Assembly (NCBI RefSeq): GCF_011602085.1
Contig: NZ_JAAONY010000001.1
Location: 434,001 to 498,000, forward strand
Length of the DNA: 64,000 bases
Source of the DNA: Pseudoteredinibacter isoporae
Lineage (GTDB): Bacteria; Pseudomonadota; Gammaproteobacteria; Pseudomonadales; Cellvibrionaceae
Direction of reading: 5' to 3'
Positions 24,349-33,015 of this stretch are shown here, piece after piece. The notes under the pieces are model-generated. The model worked only from the letters and a program-made list of their open reading frames with translations, was not told the DNA's origin and did not search any database. Made by a program: the position numbers and the translations under genes. Position 1 is the stretch's first letter. The number at the start of each line of letters is the position of its first letter.

Positions 24349-24567
24349 AGTTTTTTGTTAAGGTTTTTGCCCTATATTCACCTGAATAAGTACTCACCAT
24401 ATCCACTGATTATTTGCATTTCTTAACGAATGCGGTAATCTCAAACAAGCGTCCAATAATTTAATAATAAGGGCGTAAAAAACCAAAAGATTCTGCAAAC
24501 TGGCAGTCAAAAGCCAGGCAAATTCCCTAATAAACATAAAAATGAAGTTGCAACAGAGGATGTCACC

Positions 24568-27168
24568 ATGACACTACACCACCGACCAACAGTGTTGGCT
24601 ACAGCTATTGCTATGGCTGTAGGCGCAAGCTCAACATTTGCACAACAAAGCACCGAGCTTGAAGAAATCGTTGTATATGCTCAAAAACGTGAGCAATCTA
24701 TTCTTGAAGTACCCGTTTCCGTATCCAGCTACAGTGCCGATTCTCTGGATCAGGCCAAAGTTCGTGATATTAACGATTTGACCCAGATTTCACCCTCCCT
24801 GAGCATCGATAACTCGACCGGTGCCTCCGATACCTCAATCTACATTCGCGGCATGGGCACCTCGGGTAACAACGCTGGTTTCGAACAGTCAGTTGGTATC
24901 TTTATTGACGGTGTATATCGTGGTCGCCCGGGTTCCGCCATGTCGGACTATGTCGACATCGAAGGCATTGAGGTTTTAAAAGGCCCACAGGGAACCCTGT
25001 TTGGTCGTAACACCTCAGCAGGTGTTGTTAGTGTCCGCACTGCAGCGCCATCCCATGAAGCCGCAGGCACGATGGAAGTCAGCGTAGGTAACTACGGTTT
25101 CAAACAAGTGCGCGCTTCAGCAACAGGCTCACTGGTCGAAGATAAATTGGCTGGCCGTATTTCAGGTTCCTGGCACGAGCGTGACGGCTTTATGGATAAC
25201 CCATTTACCGGTGCCGAAGCTCAAAACCGCGACCGTTACAGCTTGCGCGGTCAGTTGCTTTGGGACATCAGCGATGACGCCACTCTGCGAATCATTGCCG
25301 ACAAGTCCCACTCCGATGAAAACTGCTGTGCCGCAACGCCACTACTGTACGGCCCAGCACAAAATGCTATCGATTTGGTTGATGGTCCGCAGTTTGCGCG
25401 TTTGCCCGCCAGCCCATTCCCATATGGCGGACTGCCGAATTCCAGTCTGCGGGATGTTTTTGACCGTCAGTTCACCTCGAACCAGCCCTATGAAGACAAG
25501 ATTGATGACACCGGTATTTCAGCTGAGCTGAACTGGGATCTGGGTGACACTGCCCTGACCGTTATTGCTTCCAGCCGTAACTATGAAAACTTCCAGGCAC
25601 TGGATGCCGACCACAACTCGGCCGACATTCTGACTCGTATTCAAACTTTTGATAATGATGAGCGCAGCCTGGAAATTCGTTGGGCATCCACCGGTTCCAA
25701 CACCATCGATTGGACAGTAGGTGCCTTCGTATTCGACCAGGAAATTGAATACAACTCACCATTGCCCTTCGGTACGGACCTGCGCGCCTATGTAAACGCA
25801 CTGGGTTCTATCGATGCTAACCCAACCAATGACGCCAACCTGATCACGCTGGCGGAAGTGGGTCAGGCTGCGTTGGGTAACATTGCCCCAACTCAAATTG
25901 GTTCTTTGTATTACGGCCCGGATGGCAAGGGTGGTAGCGGTAACGACTACTCTGCGGAAAGCTTCGCCTTCTTCGGCCAGGCTACCTGGAACGTTAACGA
26001 CGACCTGAGCGTTACTCTGGGTCTGCGTTACTCTGATGAAGAAAAGAAAGCGGATTACATTCCAGACTTCAACAACCCATTCTCTGAAATTGGTCCAGAC
26101 GCTCTGTTCAATACCTACCTGGCCGCACTGGCGGTTCAAAATGGCGTCTTCCCATTGGGTACGCCAGCACAGGTGGTAAATGCTACTTTGGCAGGCATTC
26201 AAGGTGCGGCTGCAGCGGGTGATCCAGGTTCAGCACAACTGGTTGGCGGCGCTCAACAACTGGCAGCCGGTGCTCGCGGCCTTCAGTTGGTCGTTCCTTA
26301 CGATCCCTTCTCTGCCAATTATGACGATGACAACATCTCTGGAACTATCAGCGTGAACTACCAGTTCAACGAAGATATGAGCACATATGCCCGTTACGCT
26401 CGCGGCTACAAGTCAGGTGGCTTGAACCTCGACCGTGCCGGCCCAAGCACTACCCCGGGCAACCATGTGGCCGATCCAAATGCGGTTATCTTCGAACCAG
26501 AAGTGGTCGACACCTTCGAAGTGGGTTTCAAGTCTCGCTTAATGGACAATCGTCTGCAATTGAACGCTGCGATATTCTTCCAGGAGCTTGAGGATTATCA
26601 GTTCCAGAGCTTTATCGGCACCGGCTTCGTTGTGCGTAACGCCGCGAAAACCGACGGTAAGGGTTTGGAAGTCGATTTCGCCTTCAAACCTAATGAGAAC
26701 TGGTTCTTCAGCGGCGGTATGGTTTGGCAGGATGTCCAGTATGATGAGTTTCCTGATGGCCCAATCACCATCGCTCAGGGCGTAGCTGGCCAAGGCGCCA
26801 ACACCAACGACCTGTCCGGTCAGCGCGTGGTCCAGACCTCTGACTTCAATGCCTCTTTGATGGTGGCGTATAACCAGCCAATCAGTGATGATCTGGAGTT
26901 TAATGCGAACGTAAGCGCGAATTACCGTTCTGACTTCTTCCGTCAGTCCGCGAATGAGCCTTTAAGTGAGCAGGACATCAACACCATCAATGCCACAGTA
27001 GGCATTGGCTCGCAAGATGGTGCCTGGGCATTGGAACTGTGGGGTAAGAACCTGACAGATGATGAAGTGTACGCATCTTTCTCCTCGACCTTCCAGACCA
27101 ACAGCTTGAGTGCCTTCCTTCAGCAGGCGCCACGCACCTACGGCCTGACCGCGAAGTACAACTTCTAA
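24568..27168 (+). CDS. TonB-dependent outer-membrane receptor
   Basis: 866 residues. A signal peptide (AIAMAVGASSTFAQ) precedes a TonB-box-like stretch LEEIVVYAQKR, then the plug domain (about 40-155; IYIRGMGTSGN, VLKGPQGTLFGRN). A 22-strand barrel follows, ending in the aromatic YGLTAKYNF with terminal Phe required for outer-membrane insertion. The AQKR-type plug is common in marine gammaproteobacterial receptors for carbohydrates or unknown nutrients. No substrate enzyme is adjacent, so the ligand is unknown. A good ribosome site (AGAGGA) lies 8 bases upstream and a strong terminator follows. Confidence 0.9.
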   Translation: MTLHHRPTVLATAIAMAVGASSTFAQQSTELEEIVVYAQKREQSILEVPVSVSSYSADSLDQAKVRDINDLTQISPSLSIDNSTGASDTSIYIRGMGTSGNNAGFEQSVGIFIDGVYRGRPGSAMSDYVDIEGIEVLKGPQGTLFGRNTSAGVVSVRTAAPSHEAAGTMEVSVGNYGFKQVRASATGSLVEDKLAGRISGSWHERDGFMDNPFTGAEAQNRDRYSLRGQLLWDISDDATLRIIADKSHSDENCCAATPLLYGPAQNAIDLVDGPQFARLPASPFPYGGLPNSSLRDVFDRQFTSNQPYEDKIDDTGISAELNWDLGDTALTVIASSRNYENFQALDADHNSADILTRIQTFDNDERSLEIRWASTGSNTIDWTVGAFVFDQEIEYNSPLPFGTDLRAYVNALGSIDANPTNDANLITLAEVGQAALGNIAPTQIGSLYYGPDGKGGSGNDYSAESFAFFGQATWNVNDDLSVTLGLRYSDEEKKADYIPDFNNPFSEIGPDALFNTYLAALAVQNGVFPLGTPAQVVNATLAGIQGAAAAGDPGSAQLVGGAQQLAAGARGLQLVVPYDPFSANYDDDNISGTISVNYQFNEDMSTYARYARGYKSGGLNLDRAGPSTTPGNHVADPNAVIFEPEVVDTFEVGFKSRLMDNRLQLNAAIFFQELEDYQFQSFIGTGFVVRNAAKTDGKGLEVDFAFKPNENWFFSGGMVWQDVQYDEFPDGPITIAQGVAGQGANTNDLSGQRVVQTSDFNASLMVAYNQPISDDLEFNANVSANYRSDFFRQSANEPLSEQDINTINATVGIGSQDGAWALELWGKNLTDDEVYASFSSTFQTNSLSAFLQQAPRTYGLTAKYNF

Positions 27169-27189
27169 GTCAACTTAAGGCGTGATCAA

Positions 27190-27216
27190 AACCCGGCCCT
27201 GGCGCCGGGTTTTTTA
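27190..27216 (+). terminator. Rho-independent terminator of TonB receptor gene
   Basis: AACCCGGC-CCTGGC-GCCGGGTT forms an 8-bp stem followed by a six-T run, 21 bases past the stop. Its tail (GGGTTTTTTATTGCC) is nearly an inverted copy of the tail of the opposing terminator at 27273-27301. Confidence 0.93.
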
Positions 27217-27272
27217 TTGCCCGGAAAAATCACAGGGAGGGCAGAACTTCCCCACCGTTTTGTTCAGGCAAT

Positions 27273-27301
27273 AAAAAACCCCGCACCATTTGGCCGGGGT
27301 T
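27273..27301 (-). terminator. Strong intrinsic terminator (sRNA and/or polA)
   Basis: Minus strand AACCCCG ... CGGGGTT with an inner GCC-AAAT-GG pairing, then TTTTTTATTG. It lies 156 bases beyond the polA stop, farther than usual for a gene's own terminator, which favours a separate transcript ending here. Confidence 0.9.
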
Positions 27302-27363
27302 GCTTAAAATTCTAGCAAGTACTGAAATTTCAGTTAATCAATAGAGAGGAGAGTCACATTAAC
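27273..27363 (-). ncRNA. Candidate small RNA downstream of polA (Spot 42/ErsA position)
   Basis: On the minus strand a sigma-E-like promoter (27370-27398) predicts a start near 27361-27364. The RNA would run about 90 bases. It contains an unpaired CU-rich CUCUCCUCUCU (27343-27353), complementary to purine-rich ribosome sites, a perfect ACUGAAAUUUCAGU palindrome (27321-27334), and a strong GC hairpin with U run (27273-27301). There is no open reading frame of note. The locus, on polA's strand between polA and engB, is where enterics carry spf (Spot 42) and Pseudomonas carries the AlgU-dependent ErsA. Identity as an sRNA is inferred from promoter, terminator and synteny. Confidence 0.55.
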
Positions 27364-27369
27364 TGTTAC

Positions 27370-27398
27370 TTATGACTCAGCTCACCGGGAGAAGTTCC
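27370..27398 (-). promoter_or_regulatory. Sigma-E/AlgU-like promoter
   Basis: Minus-strand GGAACTT (27392-27398), 15 bases, then GTCATAA (27370-27376). Counted the usual way this is GAACTT-N16-TCATA, against the envelope-stress consensus GAACTT-N16/17-TCtgA. It points at the CU-rich candidate sRNA. The match is by eye; other sigma factors are possible. Confidence 0.5.
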
Positions 27399-27457
27399 CA
27401 CAAACATGACAAATTTTTAATGTTTTTTGAGTTCTTTTATACCCGCCGTATCACGGC

Positions 27458-30193
27458 TTAATGGGCCTCATCCCAGTTGTCGCCGACACCGGCTTCGACC
27501 AAGAGCGGAACATCGAGATTCGCGGCGCTCGACATGGCTTCAGTCAGGCCGGCAATGACCTCATCCAAATCGGATTCGGTGACTTCGAGCACCAATTCGT
27601 CGTGAACTTGCATGATCATGCGGGCATCGAGACCACTTTTCTCCAACCACTCATCCACTGAGATCATCGCCAGCTTGATGATATCCGCGGCAGTTCCCTG
27701 CATGGGTGCATTGATCGCCGTGCGCTCTGCTGCCTGACGACGCATGCCGTTACGGGAATTAATCTCCGGCAAATAGAGACGGCGACCAAACAGGGTCTCA
27801 ACATAACCCTTCTCGGCCGCTAGAGCACGAGTATCGTTCATATAGCCCTGCACGCCCGGGTAGCGCTCGAAGTAGAGATCCATATATTGTTGGGCATCGT
27901 TACGGCCAATATGCAGCTGTTTGGCCAAGCCAAAGGCGGACATGCCATAGATCAAACCAAAGTTAATCGCTTTGGCACTGCGTCGCTGTTCAGTGCTGAC
28001 AGCATCAATATCGCAATCAAAGACCTCCGCCGCCGTCGCCCTGTGCACATCCAAGCCCTGAGCAAAGGCACTCAACAGGCCTTGGTCCTGCGACAAATGG
28101 GCCATGATGCGCAGCTCAATTTGCGAATAATCCGCCGCAACAATCTTATAGCCTTCGGGGGCCACAAAGGCCTGACGTACACGGCGTCCTTCCTCGGTAC
28201 GAATCGGGATATTCTGCAGGTTAGGGTCAGAAGACGATAAACGCCCGGTTGCGGTCACGGCCTGATGGTAGGAGGTGTGTACCCGGCCCGTTTCCGGCTG
28301 AACCATCTGCGGTAACTTGTCCGTATAGGTCGACTTCAGCTTCGAAAGCCCGCGATATTCCATTAAAAGCTTGGGTAACGGGTAATCCAGAGCAAGTTCC
28401 TGCAACACCTCTTCTGCCGTCGACGGCGCACCCTTCGGTGTCTTTTTGATCACCGGTAACTCAAGCTTTTCAAACAGGATGGCGCCCAACTGTTTTGGTG
28501 AGCCCAAATTGAACTCTTCTCCGGCCAGGTCAAAGGCTTCCTTCTCCAGGGCATCCATACGCTCGGCAAGCTCCAGGCTCTGCTGGCCCAAACGCTGGCA
28601 ATCCAGATAAGCCCCCTGCCGCTCGATCTTCGAGAGAATCGGCACCAGTGGCAACTCGATCTTTTCAAATACTGAGCAAGGACCCTCGTCCTCTTGCAGT
28701 TGCGGCCACAGGGCTTGGTGCAAACGCAGAGTGATGTCCGCATCTTCAGCCGCATAATGTCCGGCTGTATCCAGATCAATCTGATTGAAGGTCAGTTGCT
28801 TGGCGCCCTTACCCGCAATGTCCTCAAAGTGCACGGTATCCACATCGAGGTGAGTTTTCGCCAGAGTATCCATATCGTGGCGATTGGCGGTGCTGTTCAG
28901 GCAATAGGATTCCAGCATGGTGTCGTAGGCGATACCGTTAAGCTGGACATCGTAGTTCGCCAGAACACTTTTATCGTATTTCAGGTTTTGCCCGACTTTG
29001 GCTTTATCGGGGTCCTCTAGAATAGGCTTAAGCAGAGTTAGTAAGCGCTCCCTATCAATCTGATCCGGTGCATCCAGATAATCGTGGGCGCAAGGTACAT
29101 AGGCCGCCTTGCCCGCCTCAACAGCAAAAGACACGCCCACCAATTGGGCCTGCATGTAATTGAGGCTGTCAGTTTCAGTATCAAAGGCAAACAGCTCCGC
29201 TTTTGCCAGAGCTTCCAACCAAGGCAGCAATTCTTCTTCCGTCAGGATGGTTTGATACTCCACCTCGGCAATCTGGGGAGCTGAACCGCCTTGGGCAGAG
29301 TCACCCTCTTCGGCATCACCCAACTCACTGACCCAGGATTTAAATTCCATCTCCTGGAACAAACCCATCAACGCATCTTGCTCGGGCGCACTTTGCTTTA
29401 GATCAGCCGGTCCAAGATCCATGTCGACATCCAGCTTGATAGTGGCCAGCTCATAAGACAGGAAAGCTTGGTCACGGTTGTCGATCAGCTTCTGTCTCAT
29501 GGTTTTAGAACCCCGGAACCCCAGGGCAGCAATATCATCCAGGCGATCATAGATATCGTTCAAACCACCCAGCCCCTGCAACAGGGCCAATGCCGTTTTT
29601 TCACCCACACCGGGTACACCCGGAATGTTATCGACCTTGTCACCCATCAACGCCAGGTAATCAATGATCAGCTCCGGTGGCAAACCGAACTTGTCTTCTA
29701 CGCCGGCAATATCCATCACGGTTTCGGTCATGGTGTTCACGAGAGTGACGTGCTTGTTCACCAACTGGGCCATATCTTTATCGCCCGTGGACACCACCAC
29801 ATCCATACCAATGCCAGTGGCCTGCTCAGCCAGAGTACCAATCACATCATCGGCTTCCACGCCAGGAATCGCTATCAGGGGCAGTCCCATAGCACGAATA
29901 ATCTGGTGAATCGGTTCAATTTGGCTGCGCAACTCATCAGGCATCGGTGGACGATTCGCTTTGTAGTCCGGGTAGATATCGTCGCGGAACGTCTTTCCTT
30001 TGGCATCGAAAATAACGGCAACTTCACTGCCCTGATAATCCTTCTGCAGGCGCCTCAGCATATTAATCACCCCTTTTACCGCTCCGGTGGGCTGACCTTT
30101 TGAATTAGTGAGGGGGGGTAAAGCATGAAATGCACGATATAAATACGAAGAGCCATCCACCAAAACCAGTGGGGCCTGCTGAGTGTCCGACAT
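27458..30193 (-). CDS. polA: DNA polymerase I
   Basis: 911 residues from ATG 30193 ([20 protein letters not shown]); an in-frame ATG at 30226 would add eleven non-conserved residues. All three activities are intact. The 5'-3' flap nuclease (about 1-270) has [16 protein letters not shown] and [11 protein letters not shown]. The 3'-5' proofreading domain (about 320-510) has [20 protein letters not shown] and YAAEDAD. The polymerase domain has [15 protein letters not shown] (motif A), [17 protein letters not shown] (motif B) and [11 protein letters not shown] (motif C). It fills gaps after primer removal and excision repair. It is divergent from a small secreted-protein gene and followed by the candidate sRNA. 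Confidence 0.98.
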   Translation of the reverse strand: MSDTQQAPLVLVDGSSYLYRAFHALPPLTNSKGQPTGAVKGVINMLRRLQKDYQGSEVAVIFDAKGKTFRDDIYPDYKANRPPMPDELRSQIEPIHQIIRAMGLPLIAIPGVEADDVIGTLAEQATGIGMDVVVSTGDKDMAQLVNKHVTLVNTMTETVMDIAGVEDKFGLPPELIIDYLALMGDKVDNIPGVPGVGEKTALALLQGLGGLNDIYDRLDDIAALGFRGSKTMRQKLIDNRDQAFLSYELATIKLDVDMDLGPADLKQSAPEQDALMGLFQEMEFKSWVSELGDAEEGDSAQGGSAPQIAEVEYQTILTEEELLPWLEALAKAELFAFDTETDSLNYMQAQLVGVSFAVEAGKAAYVPCAHDYLDAPDQIDRERLLTLLKPILEDPDKAKVGQNLKYDKSVLANYDVQLNGIAYDTMLESYCLNSTANRHDMDTLAKTHLDVDTVHFEDIAGKGAKQLTFNQIDLDTAGHYAAEDADITLRLHQALWPQLQEDEGPCSVFEKIELPLVPILSKIERQGAYLDCQRLGQQSLELAERMDALEKEAFDLAGEEFNLGSPKQLGAILFEKLELPVIKKTPKGAPSTAEEVLQELALDYPLPKLLMEYRGLSKLKSTYTDKLPQMVQPETGRVHTSYHQAVTATGRLSSSDPNLQNIPIRTEEGRRVRQAFVAPEGYKIVAADYSQIELRIMAHLSQDQGLLSAFAQGLDVHRATAAEVFDCDIDAVSTEQRRSAKAINFGLIYGMSAFGLAKQLHIGRNDAQQYMDLYFERYPGVQGYMNDTRALAAEKGYVETLFGRRLYLPEINSRNGMRRQAAERTAINAPMQGTAADIIKLAMISVDEWLEKSGLDARMIMQVHDELVLEVTESDLDEVIAGLTEAMSSAANLDVPLLVEAGVGDNWDEAH

Positions 30194-30344
30194 AGGGTGT
30201 CTCTTGCTGGGTAAATAGCGAAGCATACACTAGATTGCCCCGGCATTGGGTCTACGGTGGATTGAGCTGTGCAACTTCCATTTTGTTACCCTTTGTTACG
30301 CTAAATTTAATATTCACCTCATAACATTGGGTTTGTATTTACTT

Positions 30345-30399
30345 ACGTTACAGCCCTGTCATATAAGCCTTACCAATCTTTACCATCGACCTTACTAGC
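30345..30399 (+). promoter_or_regulatory. Five 11-bp phased repeats around a CTGTCAT core
   Basis: Read in 11-base steps the units are ACGTTACAGCC, CTGTCATATAA, GCCTTACCAAT, CTTTACCATCG and ACCTTACTAGC. Three share TTAC at the same offset and the second is a perfect PhoB half-site. Direct repeats at 11-bp spacing are typical of OmpR/PhoB-family binding. The match outside unit two is weak, so the regulator is uncertain. Confidence 0.3.
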
Positions 30400-30445
30400 G
30401 CATTTATTGAACAGCGACTACAATATGTAACGCAAAGTAACAAAA

Positions 30446-30477
30446 CGAATTGATTGCGGGTAACACCACTCAATTCG
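30446..30477 (+). repeat. Inverted repeat in leader upstream of terminator
   Basis: CGAATTGA (30446-30453) and TCAATTCG (30470-30477) pair over 8 bp with a 16-base loop, 17 bases before the leader terminator. It could act as a first hairpin of an attenuator; no alternative pairing with the terminator was found by eye. Confidence 0.5.
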
Positions 30478-30494
30478 CTCGTATTTTGAATTCC

Positions 30495-30531
30495 AAGTGA
30501 TCAGTAAAACCAAGCTGATCACTTTTATTTT
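30495..30531 (+). terminator. Intrinsic terminator ahead of the small secreted-protein gene
   Basis: AAGTGATCAG (30495-30504) pairs perfectly with CTGATCACTT (30515-30524), followed by TTATTTTTG. It ends about ten bases before the AAGGAGG ribosome site. Either it ends an upstream short RNA or it attenuates the gene at 30557. Confidence 0.75.
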
Positions 30532-30556
30532 TGCCTTTAGAAAGGAGGGCTACAGT

Positions 30557-30829
30557 ATGAAAAAATTTGGTTTGTACGTTGCCCTAGCACTGTTTGTACC
30601 CAGTGTTATGGCCAAGGAAGTTGCGGTATCCAATATCGCCGTTGCCATTGCTGAAGCAGGCGCGAATTACAGCTGGGCGGTAGAAAAAATGACTACCAGC
30701 ACCACTGAATCAAAGCTGCTTGAGCTTGAAGCACAGCATCAAGAGTTAACCGATAAGCTGAACGCTAAGCTGGAGCGCAAGATGGCGGTGAAAACCGAAC
30801 GTCAGTTCCAGCTGCCCCCGAAGCAGTAA
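30557..30829 (+). CDS. Small secreted/periplasmic protein of unknown function
   Basis: 90 residues. The frame is open from 30497, but the ATG at 30557 has a near-perfect AAAGGAGG ribosome site and begins a clean signal peptide MKKFGLYVALALFVPSVMA, giving a mature chain of about 71 residues. That chain has a short N-terminal part (KEVAVSNIAVAIAEAGANY) and a charged helical region (KLLELEAQHQELTDKLNAKLERK) that may form a coiled coil. I do not recognise a family. It is expressed behind a structured leader with its own terminator and followed by a strong two-way terminator, so it is a single-gene unit under separate control. Confidence 0.75.
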   Translation: MKKFGLYVALALFVPSVMAKEVAVSNIAVAIAEAGANYSWAVEKMTTSTTESKLLELEAQHQELTDKLNAKLERKMAVKTERQFQLPPKQ

Positions 30830-30834
30830 TTTCC

Positions 30835-30870
30835 AATAAAAAGGCCAACACAATGTTGGCCTTTTTATTA
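30835..30870. terminator. Bidirectional intrinsic terminator
   Basis: AATAAAAAGGCCAACA (30835-30850), loop CAA, then TGTTGGCCTTTTTATT (30854-30869): a 16-bp perfect stem with A and T runs on both sides. It serves the small secreted-protein gene (+) and znuA (-), whose stop is at 30872. Confidence 0.93.
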
Positions 30871-30871
30871 T

Positions 30872-31696
30872 CTATCTTTCTGTAAGATCCTCGAAACAAC
30901 CACTAAGATCTGACATCATGCGTTCCATCCAGGGGTGATAGAACGGCTCAGGCGCCTGATGTGCCAGCGGGTCTATCCAAACAAGCTTTAAGCCTTCCTG
31001 CTCAGCCAGCAACTTTGCACGCTCAGCTTCGCTATAGGGCTCGGCCAGCAGACAGCTGGCCGCTTTCAGTTCCTGTTTCAACTTTAAGCGCTTGGCAATG
31101 CTGATGCCTTTGCCTTCGCCGGCCGAGACGGCGGCCAACACCTCAAAACCGAAGGGTGCAGCCAAGTGTTCATAGCCATCGTGGTAGACCGCCAGCTTTT
31201 TGCCTGCCAAACGCGTTTTCCAACGTTCTAACAGCGCTTCTCTCTCAAGCTGATATTCCTGAATGTGCTGCTCCGGAAGCCCCAGGTGGTGCGCCATGGC
31301 TGCTGCCATTGCCGATGCTCGTTCCGGGCTCAACCAATAGTGAGGATCCTCGTGCAAAGCACTGGCTTTCCCTCCCTGGCTCGAGTGGAAATTGATGTGG
31401 GCAACGGCCGTCTTTGCCACGGCGGCTTTTAAATAGGGTTCCAGTCTTGGACCATTCCAAATCAGTAGCGTTGACGACTTGATACGAGCCAGATCAGAGA
31501 TTTTCAGAGCATATTGATGCGGATTTGCCCCCGCTGGTAATAACACTTCGACGTCGGCGGAATCACCAAGCAGTTCACGCGCAATTTTTGCCAGTGGCTC
31601 AATGCTGGCAAGAACCTTCGGTTTTCCCTCATCGGCCCAGCTTGCCGGAAGTCCCATTAAAAACAGCAGAACAAACCGCTGCAAACTACTCCACAT
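30872..31696 (-). CDS. znuA: Zinc ABC transporter periplasmic binding protein ZnuA
   Basis: 274 residues from ATG 31696; a TTG at 31714 is also in frame. The signal is SLQRFVLLFLMGLPASWA. Cluster A-I binding-protein features are VLASIEPLAKIARELLGD, zinc-ligand His in GANPHQYAL, His in EDPHYWLSP, His in VYHDGYEHL, and an acidic residue near WIDPLA. The His-rich loop common in ZnuA between the first two ligand regions is essentially absent (SSQGGKASALHEDP). It delivers periplasmic zinc to ZnuBC, encoded divergently. A Zur operator lies in the shared 51-to-69-base intergenic region. Confidence 0.92.
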   Translation of the reverse strand: MWSSLQRFVLLFLMGLPASWADEGKPKVLASIEPLAKIARELLGDSADVEVLLPAGANPHQYALKISDLARIKSSTLLIWNGPRLEPYLKAAVAKTAVAHINFHSSQGGKASALHEDPHYWLSPERASAMAAAMAHHLGLPEQHIQEYQLEREALLERWKTRLAGKKLAVYHDGYEHLAAPFGFEVLAAVSAGEGKGISIAKRLKLKQELKAASCLLAEPYSEAERAKLLAEQEGLKLVWIDPLAHQAPEPFYHPWMERMMSDLSGCFEDLTER

Positions 31697-31726
31697 GTGT
31701 ACGACATACCTCAAAATTGATGCTTA

Positions 31727-31741
31727 TGTTATATTGTAACA
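31727..31741. promoter_or_regulatory. Zur operator (Zur box)
   Basis: TGTTA-TATTG-TAACA is a 15-base dyad; within it GTTATATTGTAAC differs at one position from the proteobacterial Zur consensus GTTATANTATAAC. It lies between divergent znuA and zur, so zinc-bound Zur should repress both the transporter and itself. Confidence 0.8.
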
Positions 31742-31765
31742 CGATATCAGTTGGACACTTTGCCT

Positions 31766-32266
31766 ATGCTAAGCAAAATGGATGCCCCCGCCGCGCACCC
31801 GGATCACGATCATCAAGCCTGTATTGATGCCGCCCTGAACACTGCGCGCGAACTCTGCAGAGAAAAGCAGCAAAAGCTCACCAAAACCCGCGAAAAGGTT
31901 CTCAGGCTCATCTGGGACAGCCATCGTCCGGTCGGTGCGTATACCATCATGGACAGCCTGGCCGAAGGCGAGCAGAAACGCATTGCCCCGCCCACGGTTT
32001 ACCGGGCACTGGATTTTCTGCTTGAGCTTGGATTGATTCACCGAATCAACTCCCTCAATGCCTATATAGGCTGCCAGGACCCGAGCCACGAACACCACTG
32101 TTACTTTCTGATTTGCACCTCCTGCAATCTCGCTATCGAAGTCGATCCCGGTGGTTTTCAGGGCGCAGTGGGAAAGCTGCAAAAAAACAGCGGCTTTGAC
32201 ATCCGCCAGCAAAATATGGAATTAAGCGGAATGTGCCAGCACTGCCTGGAGACGGCGGGTGACTGA
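31766..32266 (+). CDS. zur: Zinc uptake regulator Zur (Fur family)
   Basis: 166 residues from ATG 31766; a TTG at 31751 is also in frame. The winged-helix part has KLTKTREKVLRLIWDSHRPVGAY and the recognition helix region APPTVYRALDFLLELGLIHR. The dimerisation part has HEHHCYFLICTSC and the second cysteine pair MCQHC, which form the structural zinc site. An N-terminal HPDHDH adds possible metal ligands. With zinc it represses high-affinity uptake genes. znuC starts inside its last codons (8-base overlap), so zur-znuC-znuB is one operon. Confidence 0.92.
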   Translation: MLSKMDAPAAHPDHDHQACIDAALNTARELCREKQQKLTKTREKVLRLIWDSHRPVGAYTIMDSLAEGEQKRIAPPTVYRALDFLLELGLIHRINSLNAYIGCQDPSHEHHCYFLICTSCNLAIEVDPGGFQGAVGKLQKNSGFDIRQQNMELSGMCQHCLETAGD

Positions 32267-33014
32267 ACCCTTTTTACTTAAAGCCGAATCCCTTTCCATA
32301 CACCGACAAGGACGCACGCTGGTTGATAAAGCCAGCCTCAGTTTGCAGGCCGGTAAGGTGGTCAGCCTGATTGGCCCCAATGGGGCTGGCAAAACCACCT
32401 TGATTCGCGCCTTGATGAAACTCCTCAAAATTGACGAGGGACATCTGCACATTAAAGAAGGCCTGCGCATCGGTTATATGCCCCAGAAACTCAATCTGGA
32501 TGCCAGCCTCCCCATTACCGTGTTGGCGTTTTTATCTTTAAATCAGAAGCGCGACGAGCATTTTTTTGAGAGCGCGGAAAAAACAGACGTCCGCTGTATT
32601 TTCGAGCGCCCCATGCAATCGCTTTCGGGCGGGGAATTACAGAGAGTATTGCTCTGTCGAGCCATTCTGAAAAAGCCTCAACTGTTGATTCTCGACGAGC
32701 CAGCCCAAGGCTTGGATGTCAATGGCCAGGCTGAACTGTATCGCTTGATCGCCCAGCTGCGCGATGAACTCAACTGCGGCGTTTTAATGGTTTCCCACGA
32801 TTTGCATTTTGTAATGGCCGCTACCGATGAAGTGATTTGCCTGAATCAACACATCTGCTGCCATGGGCATCCTGAAAAAGTCAGTTTGCACCCTGAATAC
32901 CTGAAACTGTTTGGGCAGCAACAGGCAGCGAACGTTGCGCTCTACACACACCACCATGACCACCAGCATGGTGTTCACGGTGAGCTTATCGAACCCTGTA
33001 ATCACAATCACTAA
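32259..33014 (+). CDS. znuC: Zinc ABC transporter ATPase ZnuC
   Basis: 251 residues from a GTG at 32259 overlapping zur. ABC ATPase motifs: Walker A GPNGAGKTT, Q-loop MPQKLNL, signature LSGGE, Walker B LLILDEP and switch His VSHDLHF. The C-terminal 30 residues are strikingly His-rich (THHHDHQHG ... CNHNH), a probable zinc-sensing or zinc-buffering tail. It powers import of zinc delivered by ZnuA through ZnuB. The gene ends one base before znuB. Confidence 0.94.
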   Translation: MTEPFLLKAESLSIHRQGRTLVDKASLSLQAGKVVSLIGPNGAGKTTLIRALMKLLKIDEGHLHIKEGLRIGYMPQKLNLDASLPITVLAFLSLNQKRDEHFFESAEKTDVRCIFERPMQSLSGGELQRVLLCRAILKKPQLLILDEPAQGLDVNGQAELYRLIAQLRDELNCGVLMVSHDLHFVMAATDEVICLNQHICCHGHPEKVSLHPEYLKLFGQQQAANVALYTHHHDHQHGVHGELIEPCNHNH

Positions 33015-33015
33015 T

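Larger units (their letters stand above)
30227..30556. other. Divergent intergenic region with long structured leader
   Basis: 330 bases between polA and a small secreted-protein gene. It holds repeated GTTAC/GTAAC motifs, including TTTTGTTAC near 30283-30291 and its inverse GTAACAAAA near 30437-30445. It also holds the phased array at 30345-30399, a hairpin CGAATTGA/TCAATTCG at 30446-30477 and an intrinsic terminator at 30495-30531. No gene is visible in it. Confidence 0.6.

Noticed and set aside
29468-30103. A 211-codon open frame antisense to polA
   Set aside because: Mirrors the conserved 5' nuclease domain; no ribosome site or recognisable domain.
31769-32212. A 147-codon frame antisense to zur
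   Set aside because: Overlaps an intact Fur-family gene completely and has no independent support.
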